From: JAGBWK01 sp964462445
GTDB taxonomy: Bacteria; Bacteroidota; Bacteroidia; Bacteroidales; Muribaculaceae
Assembly: GCA_964462445.1 (NCBI GenBank)
Contig: CAYWXG010000010.1
Location: forward strand, 1-53,206
Direction: 5' to 3'
DNA length: 53,206 nucleotides
The translations under genes and the position numbers were made by a program. This document shows, piece by piece, positions 45,524 to 53,206 of the stretch. Under the pieces are notes generated by a model. It made no database searches. It saw only the letters and a list, made by a program, of their open reading frames with translations, and had not been told where the DNA came from. The stretch's first letter is position 1. Each line of letters opens with the position of its first letter.

Positions 45524-46141
45524 ATGAAACTACGAACTTTATTTGCAATATTAGTATTAGCTATAGGATATAATTTTGCAGGAGCAAAGATAAATGCATC
45601 CGCATTTATGAATGACGCGGCTAAAACTATAACTACGTCGAAATCAATTGAGGCATCATTTAAGATTGAATGTAACGGGCAGACTACTATCATAGGTGAT
45701 ATAGCAGTGAAAGGAGAAAAATTTGCGATTAACACTACTGCAAATTCCACAATTTTTAATGGCAAGACTCAATGGACAATATCATCTGATGATATGGAAA
45801 TATCAGTTTTTGAACCAACTGCAGATGAGATAGCACAAATCAATCCCTTTTCTGTTATAAGAAGTTACGAAAAGGACTACAATGTTAAACTAATATCTTC
45901 AGATAACTCTTCGGTGAAAATTCAATTAACACCAAAGAAGAAAGAAACGTCAATTAAAAAGATTGTCATTACATTCGTAACGAAGACAAAACTTCCGCAA
46001 CAAATGATGTTAACACTCGATGATAACAAGGTGTTATCGATTAGCATATTTGATGTAAGAACAGATGCCGATATTAAATCTTCTTGCTTTGAAGTTATAG
46101 ATAAAAATTATCCGGGATATGAAATAATTGATTTAAGATAA
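45524..46141 (+). CDS. LolA-like outer membrane lipoprotein chaperone
   Basis: 205 residues with a signal peptide (3-20, cut near NFAGA). The remainder is a run of beta strands typical of the LolA/LolB half-barrel: SKSIEASFKIECNG, GEKFAINTT, TQWTISSDDMEISVFEPT, and LPQQMMLTLDDNKVL. It probably carries lipoproteins across the periplasm. Similarity to LolA is by pattern rather than strong motifs, but the place after ftsK supports it. Confidence 0.75.
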   Translation: MKLRTLFAILVLAIGYNFAGAKINASAFMNDAAKTITTSKSIEASFKIECNGQTTIIGDIAVKGEKFAINTTANSTIFNGKTQWTISSDDMEISVFEPTADEIAQINPFSVIRSYEKDYNVKLISSDNSSVKIQLTPKKKETSIKKIVITFVTKTKLPQQMMLTLDDNKVLSISIFDVRTDADIKSSCFEVIDKNYPGYEIIDLR

Positions 46142-46172
46142 AATATTAACTAATAATATAAGTCCAATTATC

Positions 46173-47111
46173 ATGGAAACAACTAAATGTTTGATTATAG
46201 GCGCCGGACCGGCAGGATATACAGCAGCAATATACGCTTCACGAGCAAACCTCTCCCCTATTCTATTTGAAGGGATGCAACCTGGTGGACAATTAACAAC
46301 TACTACAGAAGTTGAAAATTTTCCCGGATATCCTGAAGGGGTGACAGGACCTGCACTTATGAATGATTTACGTCGTCAAGCAGAACGATTTGGCGCTGAT
46401 ATAAAGCCGGGTGCTGTAACTCATGTTGATTTCTCAAAACGTCCATTTGAAGTAACAGTAAATGGCAGCGATAAATATAATGCACATACAATTATTATTG
46501 CGACAGGAGCTACAGCTAAGTACTTAGGCCTACCCGATGAACAAAAATATATGGGACTTGGTGTTTCAGCTTGTGCAACATGCGATGGATTTTTCTATCG
46601 TGGACGTACTGTTGCAGTTGTGGGAGGTGGAGATTCGGCTTGTGAAGAAGCATTATATCTGAGTACTCTCGCAAAGAAAGTATATTTGGTCGTTAGAAAA
46701 CCGATATTACGTGCGTCGAAAGTAATGCAAGAGAGAGTCTTAAATAAAGAAAATATAGAAGTTCTTTTCAATTGTAACACATTGGGCTTATTTGGCGAAG
46801 AATTTGTAGAAGGGGCAAAGCTTGTTGAAAATATGGGTGCCGAGAATGAACGAATTTTCGACATAACAATAGATGGTTTCTTTTTGGGAATTGGTCATAA
46901 TCCCAATACACATGTATTTGCTCAGGATATAGAATTAGATAAAGAGGGATATATTGTACTAAAGAACAATACGTCAGCTACTAACATAGAAGGGGTATTT
47001 GCCGCTGGAGATGTTGCCGACCCACGCTATCGCCAAGCTATATCAGCTGCAGGTATGGGCTGTCGTGCAGCGCTTGATGCTGAATCATATATTATCGCCA
47101 ATAATCTCTAA
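46173..47111 (+). CDS. trxB: Thioredoxin reductase
   Basis: Flavoenzyme passing electrons from NADPH to thioredoxin. 312 residues: FAD-binding GAGPAGYTAAIYA (10-22), redox pair C134/C137 in CATCDG, NADPH-binding GGGDSACEEA and the C-terminal FAD motif GVFAAGDVAD. It is 31 bp after the lolA-like gene. The GNAT gene begins 19 bp downstream. Confidence 0.95.
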   Translation: METTKCLIIGAGPAGYTAAIYASRANLSPILFEGMQPGGQLTTTTEVENFPGYPEGVTGPALMNDLRRQAERFGADIKPGAVTHVDFSKRPFEVTVNGSDKYNAHTIIIATGATAKYLGLPDEQKYMGLGVSACATCDGFFYRGRTVAVVGGGDSACEEALYLSTLAKKVYLVVRKPILRASKVMQERVLNKENIEVLFNCNTLGLFGEEFVEGAKLVENMGAENERIFDITIDGFFLGIGHNPNTHVFAQDIELDKEGYIVLKNNTSATNIEGVFAAGDVADPRYRQAISAAGMGCRAALDAESYIIANNL

Positions 47112-47130
47112 AATAGAATTCCACAATTGT

Positions 47131-47664
47131 ATGTTGTCAAACGAATTGATAATGCTAAGGGCCTTAGAACCGGAAGACCTTGATATTTTATATGTTTGGG
47201 AGAATGACACTACAATGTGGGAGTTTGGGAATAATATTGCTCCATTTTCTCATAAGTTGCTTTCTGATTATATTACCAACTACGAAGGCGATATTTATAA
47301 GTCAAAGCAACTTAGATTTATAATTATGCCAATTGGAAGTGATACACCTGTCGGGATGGTTGATTTATATGATTTTGACGCAATCAACCGTCGCGCAGGA
47401 GTAGGCATAATGATTGATACTGCTCATCAATCAAAAGGATATGCACAATCTGCACTTACATTGCTTAGTAATTACTGCTATCAACGATTGGGAATGCACC
47501 AATTATATGCAATAATAGCAACTAAGAACAAGAAAAGTATTTCTGCTTTTGAACGAAGTGGATTTTATACATGTGGTAAACTCCGTTCTTGGATTAGATA
47601 TGGAGAAAAGTATAAGGATGCATTAATAATGCAGCGCCTTCTTGCTAATGCCGAGAAAACTTAA
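47131..47664 (+). CDS. GNAT family N-acetyltransferase
   Basis: 177 residues from the ATG at 47131; the longer in-frame extension would overlap trxB and is unlikely. LRALEPEDLDILYVWEND and the acetyl-CoA site (VGIMIDTAHQSKGYAQSALT), followed by LHQLYAIIA-like and SISAFERSGF, fit the RimJ/SpeG-like branch. Acceptors in this branch range from ribosomal proteins to polyamines; the substrate is not readable. It is convergent with recR. Confidence 0.85.
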   Translation: MLSNELIMLRALEPEDLDILYVWENDTTMWEFGNNIAPFSHKLLSDYITNYEGDIYKSKQLRFIIMPIGSDTPVGMVDLYDFDAINRRAGVGIMIDTAHQSKGYAQSALTLLSNYCYQRLGMHQLYAIIATKNKKSISAFERSGFYTCGKLRSWIRYGEKYKDALIMQRLLANAEKT

Positions 47665-47695
47665 ATGCTTGCAAAACATTGTAGCGCTGTAAGAT

Positions 47696-48319
47696 TTATC
47701 GTTTGAAAGAATCTGCAAAAAGCGTTCTATTTATTAATGAACGGCCCAATGTCACTTCATCAGTGTATTCGATTTCATTACCTATCGCTACACCTCGCGC
47801 TAATTGTGTGATTTTCACGCCTGTTGAGCCCAATAGTCGATAGATATAATAGTTTGTGGTGTCTCCTTCCATTGTAGCACTTAATGCAAGAATCACCTCT
47901 TCAATTTCATCGCTCTTTACTCTTGATATGAGTGACGAAATTTCTAATTGATCCGGTCCAATACCATCCATCGGAGAGATAAGCCCATTCAAGACGTGAT
48001 AAAGACCGCGATATTGCCCGGTGCGTTCGAATATCATCACGTCATTGATGTTTTCCACAACACACACAACTTTAGAGTCACGCGCAGGAGACGCACATAT
48101 TTGACAAACTTCTGTCTCAGAGATATTATGACAAACTGAGCAATATTTTATTTCTTTACGCAGTTTAATTATTGATTCTCCAAGTTTAAGACTCATTGCT
48201 TCGTCCTGCCGTAACAAGTGAAGTGCCAAACGTAATGCAGTCTTGCGCCCTACTCCGGGGAGTCGCGACAATTCGGTGACAGCATTTTCCAGCAATGACG
48301 ATGATAGTTGCAAATCCAT
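47696..48319 (-). CDS. recR: Recombination mediator RecR
   Basis: Loads RecA at gaps together with RecO/RecF. From the ATG at 48319 it has 207 residues: the HhH motif LSRLPGVGRKTALRLALHLL, a Cys4 zinc finger (CSVCHNISETEVCQICASP) and a Toprim domain with VCVVENINDVMIFERTG. The GTG at 48376 would add 19 residues not expected in the family. Confidence 0.94.
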   Translation of the reverse strand: MDLQLSSSLLENAVTELSRLPGVGRKTALRLALHLLRQDEAMSLKLGESIIKLRKEIKYCSVCHNISETEVCQICASPARDSKVVCVVENINDVMIFERTGQYRGLYHVLNGLISPMDGIGPDQLEISSLISRVKSDEIEEVILALSATMEGDTTNYYIYRLLGSTGVKITQLARGVAIGNEIEYTDEVTLGRSLINRTLFADSFKR

Positions 48320-48417
48320 TATTACTAAATTTTGAAGCAACGATGATATTTTTTTTGTAAAGTTACAAATTATCACGAATAATTAGATAATGTTGGGTAT
48401 ATTTTTCAATTTATAAA

Positions 48418-48447
48418 TTGTCATTTGGAGATTGTTTATTACCTTTG
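48418..48447 (+). promoter_or_regulatory. Consensus promoter of panC-panD
   Basis: TTG (48418-48420), 19 bp, TACCTTTG (48440-48447), fitting TAnnTTTG. The start would be near 48453, about 22 nt before the panC ATG. Confidence 0.7.
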
Positions 48448-48474
48448 CATTTGTATTAGAAAATACAGCAGAAA

Positions 48475-49332
48475 ATGGATATTATAAGAACAGTTAATAA
48501 TATAACAAAAATTTGTAATATTGCTCGTCAAGAAGGTCGAACTATCGGGTTAGTCCCAACAATGGGTGCACTTCATGCCGGTCATGTATCTCTAATTGAA
48601 CGAGCACGCAAAGAAAATGACATTGTTGTTGTAAGCGTGTTTGTTAATCCTACACAATTTAATAATCCCGAAGATCTTCGCACATATCCACGTACAGAGG
48701 AAGCTGATTGTGAAAAATTAGAATCGGTCGGAGTGGATTATGCATTTATTCCTACAGTTGAGGAGATATATCCCGAAGAAGATACAAGGGTATTTGATTT
48801 AGGACCAGTGGCAGATGTTATGGAAGGAGCAATGCGACCGGGACATTTTAATGGTGTTGCACAAATTGTCAGTCGGTTATTTGCAATGACAAATCCAACT
48901 CGTGCATATTTTGGCGAAAAGGACTTTCAGCAAATCGCTGTTATACGTCGCATGGCAGAAATTGAAGGGTTTAATGACCTTGAGATTATTGACTGCCCTA
49001 TCAAACGTGAGGATGATGGTCTTGCAATGAGTTCGAGAAATGTTAGATTAACTGCTCATCAGCGAGAAGTCGCTCCAAATATTCACAAAATATTAGTATC
49101 GAGTGTTGATTTTTCTTCAACTAAAACCGTAAACGAAACAATTAAATATGTAGTTGATAAAATCAATTCATTTGAAGAGATGGAAGTCGAATATTACCAA
49201 ATTGTTAATCCCATAACGATGCAACCTATTGATAACTGGGAAGATGTACCTAATGGGATTGCAGTTGGGTGTATTACGGTGTATTTAGGAAATGTTCGTC
49301 TAATTGACAATATTAAATATATATTATACTAA
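48475..49332 (+). CDS. panC: Pantothenate synthetase
   Basis: Joins pantoate and beta-alanine with ATP. 285 residues of the nucleotidyltransferase fold: PTMGALHAGHVSL (HxGH-type), VFVNPTQFN, FGEKDFQQ and SSRNVRL (KMSKS-like). Its stop overlaps the panD start (TAATG), so the enzyme and the source of its beta-alanine are translationally coupled. Confidence 0.95.
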   Translation: MDIIRTVNNITKICNIARQEGRTIGLVPTMGALHAGHVSLIERARKENDIVVVSVFVNPTQFNNPEDLRTYPRTEEADCEKLESVGVDYAFIPTVEEIYPEEDTRVFDLGPVADVMEGAMRPGHFNGVAQIVSRLFAMTNPTRAYFGEKDFQQIAVIRRMAEIEGFNDLEIIDCPIKREDDGLAMSSRNVRLTAHQREVAPNIHKILVSSVDFSSTKTVNETIKYVVDKINSFEEMEVEYYQIVNPITMQPIDNWEDVPNGIAVGCITVYLGNVRLIDNIKYILY

Positions 49333-49688
49333 TGGTACAGGTTCAACTTGTTAAATCAAAAATTCATCGAGTTACTGTTACGGAAGCTCGCCTCGATTAT
49401 ATCGGTAGTATCACTATCGATGAAGACCTCATGGAAGCCGCTAATATATTTGAAGGAGAGCGAGTATATATTGTAAATAATAACAATGGAGAGCGTTTTG
49501 ATACGTATACAATAAAAGGAGAACGAGGCTCCGGTGTTATCTGTTTGAATGGTGCAGCAGCACGCAAAGTACAACCCGGCGATATTGTAATTATAATGGC
49601 TTATGCTATTGTCCCAATAGATGAAGCAAAAGATTTCAAGCCAAAGGTAATTTTTCCCGACACTGCAACTAATAAATTAATTAAGTAA
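49332..49688 (+). CDS. panD: Aspartate 1-decarboxylase proenzyme
   Basis: Pyruvoyl enzyme making beta-alanine from aspartate. 118 residues. Self-cleavage should occur between Gly25 and Ser26 in YIGSITID, giving the pyruvoyl group; GAAARKVQPGD is the other family motif. It overlaps panC by 1 bp. ffh follows after 18 bp. Confidence 0.95.
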   Translation: MVQVQLVKSKIHRVTVTEARLDYIGSITIDEDLMEAANIFEGERVYIVNNNNGERFDTYTIKGERGSGVICLNGAAARKVQPGDIVIIMAYAIVPIDEAKDFKPKVIFPDTATNKLIK

Positions 49689-49706
49689 TATATATAATAT
49701 CAATAT

Positions 49707-51044
49707 ATGTTTGAAAATCTAAGCGAGAAACTTGAACGTAGTTTTAAGATACTTAAAGGTCAAGGTAAAATCACGGAAATCAACATCGCGGAAACAACAA
49801 AAGATGTGCGCCGTGCACTTCTTGATGCCGATGTCAACTATAAAGTAGCCAAAACCTTTACGGATTCAGTTAAAGCGAAGGCAATCGGTCAGAATGTAAT
49901 TAATGCCATCAAACCACAAGAATTGATGGTAAAAATTGTTCATGATGAATTGGTTGCTCTTATGGGTGGGGAAACTGCCCAAATCAATTTATCCGGGAAT
50001 CCGACCGTAATATTAATGTCGGGTCTTCAAGGTTCTGGTAAAACAACTTTTTCAGGAAAACTCGCTCGAAAACTTAAGAGTGAAAAAGGGAAACGACCAT
50101 TGTTGGTTGCTTGTGACGTATATCGCCCGGCGGCAATTGACCAGTTGAAAATTCTTGCAGAACAAATCAATGTTCCGGTCTACACTGAAGCAGGAAACAA
50201 AAACCCTGTTCAAATTGCAGAAAATGCTATAAAACATGCCAAACTTAATCATTTGGATTTGGTTATTGTCGACACGGCTGGACGATTGGCTGTAGATGAA
50301 CAAATGATGGAGGAAATTGAGGCGATTAAGAAAGCGATTAAGCCTCAGGAAACTCTTTTCGTTGTAGACTCAATGACAGGCCAGGATGCCGTTAATACTG
50401 CAAAAGAATTCAATGATCGCTTGGATTTTGATGGCGTTGTTTTGACCAAACTCGATGGAGATACTCGCGGTGGAGCTGCTCTTTCAATTCGTTCGGTAGT
50501 AACTAAACCAATCAAATTTGTGGGTACCGGGGAGAAACTCGATGCTGTTGATTTATTCCATCCGGCACGTATGGCCGACCGTATTCTTGGTATGGGCGAC
50601 ATCGTATCGTTGGTTGAAAAAGCACAACAACAATTTGATGAAAAACAGGCACTTGAACTTCAACGCAAGATTGCTAAGAATCAATTTAATTTCAACGATT
50701 TCCTTGCCCAAATTCAGCAAATTAAGAAGATGGGTAATTTGAAAGATTTAGCCTCAATGATTCCTGGTGTTGGCAAACAAATTAAGGACATGGATATTGA
50801 TGATAATGCGTTTAAGGGAGTTGAAGCGATTATAGGTTCAATGACTGCTGCTGAACGTCAAACCCCTTCAATCATTAATGGTAGCCGAAGAAAGCGTATT
50901 GCTAAAGGCTCAGGAACTTCTCTCCAAGAGGTGAATAGATTGCTGACACAATTTGAGCAAACACAGAAAATGATGAAGGCGGCTACTTCAAAAAATCCTC
51001 TTAAAGCGATGAATGCTATGCGCCAGATGCGTCGTGGCAGATAA
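49707..51044 (+). CDS. ffh: Signal recognition particle protein Ffh
   Basis: SRP54 GTPase that binds signal sequences and SRP RNA. 445 residues: N domain, G domain with GLQGSGKTTFSGKLA, DVYRPAAIDQLKILA, DTAGRLAVDEQMM and TKLDGDTRGGAAL, then the Met-rich M domain ending MNAMRQMRRGR. FtsY is at 11323-12291. SRP RNA was not found in the window. Confidence 0.96.
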   Translation: MFENLSEKLERSFKILKGQGKITEINIAETTKDVRRALLDADVNYKVAKTFTDSVKAKAIGQNVINAIKPQELMVKIVHDELVALMGGETAQINLSGNPTVILMSGLQGSGKTTFSGKLARKLKSEKGKRPLLVACDVYRPAAIDQLKILAEQINVPVYTEAGNKNPVQIAENAIKHAKLNHLDLVIVDTAGRLAVDEQMMEEIEAIKKAIKPQETLFVVDSMTGQDAVNTAKEFNDRLDFDGVVLTKLDGDTRGGAALSIRSVVTKPIKFVGTGEKLDAVDLFHPARMADRILGMGDIVSLVEKAQQQFDEKQALELQRKIAKNQFNFNDFLAQIQQIKKMGNLKDLASMIPGVGKQIKDMDIDDNAFKGVEAIIGSMTAAERQTPSIINGSRRKRIAKGSGTSLQEVNRLLTQFEQTQKMMKAATSKNPLKAMNAMRQMRRGR

Positions 51045-51085
51045 TATAATTATAAAAAAGATTAAAAGCTAAATACAATTGTTTT

Positions 51086-51970
51086 ATGCAACTCATAGAC
51101 GGCAAAAAAATTTCACAGCAACTCAAAGAAGAGATTGCCACTCAAGTAGAAAACATTATTGCCGCAGGACGTCGTCGGCCACATCTTGCTGCTGTACTCG
51201 TCGGGCATGACGGTGGGTCAGAAACCTACGTAGCAAATAAAGTTAAGGCTTGTGAAGCTTGTGGATTTAAATCTACACTTATACGTCGAGAGGATGATGT
51301 GACTGAAGATGAGTTGCTTGAAATAGTTCAGTCATTAAATAATGATTCGGAAGTTGATGGATTTATTGTACAGTTGCCACTACCTAAACATATTTCAGAA
51401 CAAAAAATAATTGAAGCAATTGACTACCGAAAGGATGTTGACGGATTCCATCCAATCAATGTAGGTCGTCAGTCAATAGGTCTACCCTGCTTTCATTCAG
51501 CCACGCCGGCCGGCATTATTGAACTCCTTGCGCGTTATGATATTCCCACAAAAGGGAAAAATTGTGTTGTACTTGGACGTAGTAATATTGTAGGAAAGCC
51601 TATTGCTACATTAATGATGCAGAAAGGATATCCGGGAAATGCAACAGTTACAGTTTGTCATTCGGCGACTCCAAATATAAAAGAAATCTGTAGGGAGGCT
51701 GATATTATTATAGCTGCATTAGGTCAACCCGGTTTTGTTACAGAAGATATGGTTAAAGAAGGAGCCACAATCATCGATGTAGGTACAACTCGAGTGCCTG
51801 ACTCAACAAGAAAAAATGGTTTTCGTTTGTGCGGTGATGTTGATTTTGATAATGTTGCTCCAAAATGCTCATTTATTACTCCAGTCCCCGGCGGCGTTGG
51901 GCCGATGACTATTGCATCACTGATGAAAAATACCCTTCTTGCTGCTGACGGTAAATTATTCAATGAATAA
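51086..51970 (+). CDS. folD: Methylenetetrahydrofolate dehydrogenase/cyclohydrolase
   Basis: Bifunctional enzyme interconverting 5,10-methylene- and 10-formyl-THF. 294 residues with ETYVANKVKACEACG (catalytic Lys), DGFIVQLPLPKHI, the NADP-binding GRSNIVGKPIA and the closing TPVPGGVGPMT. It is 41 bp after ffh. Confidence 0.96.
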   Translation: MQLIDGKKISQQLKEEIATQVENIIAAGRRRPHLAAVLVGHDGGSETYVANKVKACEACGFKSTLIRREDDVTEDELLEIVQSLNNDSEVDGFIVQLPLPKHISEQKIIEAIDYRKDVDGFHPINVGRQSIGLPCFHSATPAGIIELLARYDIPTKGKNCVVLGRSNIVGKPIATLMMQKGYPGNATVTVCHSATPNIKEICREADIIIAALGQPGFVTEDMVKEGATIIDVGTTRVPDSTRKNGFRLCGDVDFDNVAPKCSFITPVPGGVGPMTIASLMKNTLLAADGKLFNE

Positions 51971-51997
51971 GGAATAAGTTTAGACCCATTTAAGAGT

Positions 51998-53119
51998 ATG
52001 CCTCTCCCAATTTTTGCCGGGTTCACAAAAACACTGATTGGATTACTCACTCAATCAGAGGTAGTATTATTGTTTGCCGGAGATGCAATGCAGCATAAAG
52101 CACAATTAGATGCGGCGGACAATGGGGACGGCACATATAGTTATATTGAATGTTTTGAGCCGGTCAAGGAATTGATTCAAGATGCGGATTTTGCCACCGT
52201 TAATTTAGAGACTCCATTAGGAGGTCGTCCATATCGAGGCTACCCATGTTTTAGTGCTCCAGATAGTTATGCTGAAGCTCTTGTTGAAACTGGTTTTGAT
52301 TTAATATTAACTGCCAATAACCACACATTAGATGTTCGAGATCGAGGAGTTAAAAGAACAATAGCTACACTTGATTCTTTAGCAATACCTCATATCGGTT
52401 CATATACAAGCGCAAGTGAGCGAGAGAATAAATTGCCCTTTATAATAAATATTAAAGGATATCGAGTTGGCTTCTTGAACTACACATATGGCACAAATGG
52501 AATTGGGATACAAGGTGATGTTGTCGTTGATTATATCGACAAGGAGCTAATAGCAAGAGATATATCATTAAGTCGCAAGGCCGGAGCCGAAATTCTATGT
52601 GTAGCAATGCACTGGGGCGATGAATATCAATTATTACCAAACAAATATCAAAAAACTCTCGCAAAATGGTTGTGTGACCAAGGTGTTGATATTATATTTG
52701 GAGGTCATCCACATGTAGTACAACCGATGGAGCTAATTGATAACAAAATTACAGGCCGAAAAACAGCATTGTTTTATTCCCTCGGAAATTTTATCTCTAA
52801 CATGAAAACAAGAGATACCCGAGGTGGAGCGATATCCCGAGTTGTATTGAAAAGAGATTCAATCGGAAGAGCCTATGTTGATGATTTAAGTTATGAATTA
52901 GTATTTACTGTACCCCCAATTAAAAATGGAGATACATTTAGATTATACCCTGTAGATGATGCAATATTTGATGGTTCATCAAATTGTGATAATAAATCAG
53001 AATTTATCTTGCCGAAGCATATAATTGAGAAGCGAAATGCTTTTGTTTCATCCGCTACTAATATTTTTAATCAACATAATAAAAATGTATCAAGCGACAA
53101 AGTGAAAAATAGCAAATAA
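51998..53119 (+). CDS. CapA-like metallophosphatase (poly-gamma-glutamate synthesis family)
   Basis: 373 residues of the PGA_cap family, a calcineurin-like fold. LLFAGDAMQHKAQ (metal Asp), ATVNLETPLGG, LTANNHTLD, MHWGDEYQ and FGGHPHVVQP are the ordered metal/active-site motifs. There is no clear signal peptide. No capB or capC is adjacent, so real polyglutamate synthesis is doubtful. It is 27 bp after folD. The last 87 bases of the window hold nothing recognisable. Confidence 0.85.
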   Translation: MPLPIFAGFTKTLIGLLTQSEVVLLFAGDAMQHKAQLDAADNGDGTYSYIECFEPVKELIQDADFATVNLETPLGGRPYRGYPCFSAPDSYAEALVETGFDLILTANNHTLDVRDRGVKRTIATLDSLAIPHIGSYTSASERENKLPFIINIKGYRVGFLNYTYGTNGIGIQGDVVVDYIDKELIARDISLSRKAGAEILCVAMHWGDEYQLLPNKYQKTLAKWLCDQGVDIIFGGHPHVVQPMELIDNKITGRKTALFYSLGNFISNMKTRDTRGGAISRVVLKRDSIGRAYVDDLSYELVFTVPPIKNGDTFRLYPVDDAIFDGSSNCDNKSEFILPKHIIEKRNAFVSSATNIFNQHNKNVSSDKVKNSK

Positions 53120-53206
53120 ATACTTTATGTAGAGCAGTAAATTAATAAAAGTAAAGAATCCAAATAGAAACGCAACGTTTTTCGTTAATATTTAAATATA
53201 ATATTA

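Overview
The window reads as a chromosomal segment of a Bacteroidota bacterium, most likely order Bacteroidales (family is a guess). The grounds are low G+C, promoters of the Bacteroidota form TTTG-N19..20-TAnnTTTG rather than -35/-10 boxes, lineage-restricted families (DUF4290, DUF5106 plus thioredoxin fold, DPP-IV-like S9 peptidase, LolA-like protein beside ftsK), LPS genes (kdsA, an EptA-like transferase) and a menaquinone pathway. Most of it is densely packed core genome. No tRNA, rRNA or CRISPR array was seen.

Layout. 165-3073: an EptA-like phosphoethanolamine transferase and an Omp85-type barrel, both on the minus strand. 3140-7635: overlapping menaquinone operon menD-menB-menC-menE on the plus strand. 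7697-8878: a Crp/Fnr regulator and a structured, promoter- and terminator-bounded ncRNA that may be a 6S homologue. 8875-12343: minus-strand ftsY-rimO-menF, so menF lies apart from the other men genes. 12344-17812: the only accessory region. It holds small ORFs, a remnant of a phage minor head protein with a probable nuclease tail, DUF4290 and rimM, a 1.3-kb IS4-type element with a frameshifted transposase, a second copy of the nuclease tail, and a small membrane protein. 18027-53119: core genes again: clpB; thioredoxin-like/mnmA; bifunctional nuclease; nucleoside transporter; rsmE; kdsA; a TPR protein; efp; a large double-receiver/ATP-grasp protein with a coiled-coil partner; DPP-IV; miaA; yqgE; aquaporin; a UDG-fold protein; dedA; rpe; ftsK/lolA-like; trxB; GNAT; recR; panC/panD; ffh; folD; capA-like.

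The most interesting structure is a direct repeat of about 665 bp (12925-13592 and 16562-17226). Each copy carries a compact ~90-nt RNA predicted to fold as a three-way junction, ending in a C(UUCG)G terminator. Each RNA meets, tail to tail, the 3' end of a gene fragment for the nuclease-like C-terminus of a phage head protein. Differences between the copies keep the RNA pairing, including one compensatory C-G to A-T change, and the only length difference in the coding part is one whole codon. I know of no described system with this arrangement. The IS element ends 16 bp upstream of the -7 box of the second RNA and has taken the place of its -33 box.

How the genes relate: menDBCE plus menF convert chorismate to DHNA-CoA (menA and menH are not in the window). 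Ffh and FtsY, both present, form the SRP targeting pair. RimO, RimM, RsmE, MnmA, MiaA and EF-P serve ribosome or tRNA maturation and translation. The double-receiver/ATP-grasp protein and the coiled-coil protein 7 bp downstream look co-transcribed and are the least understood core genes here.
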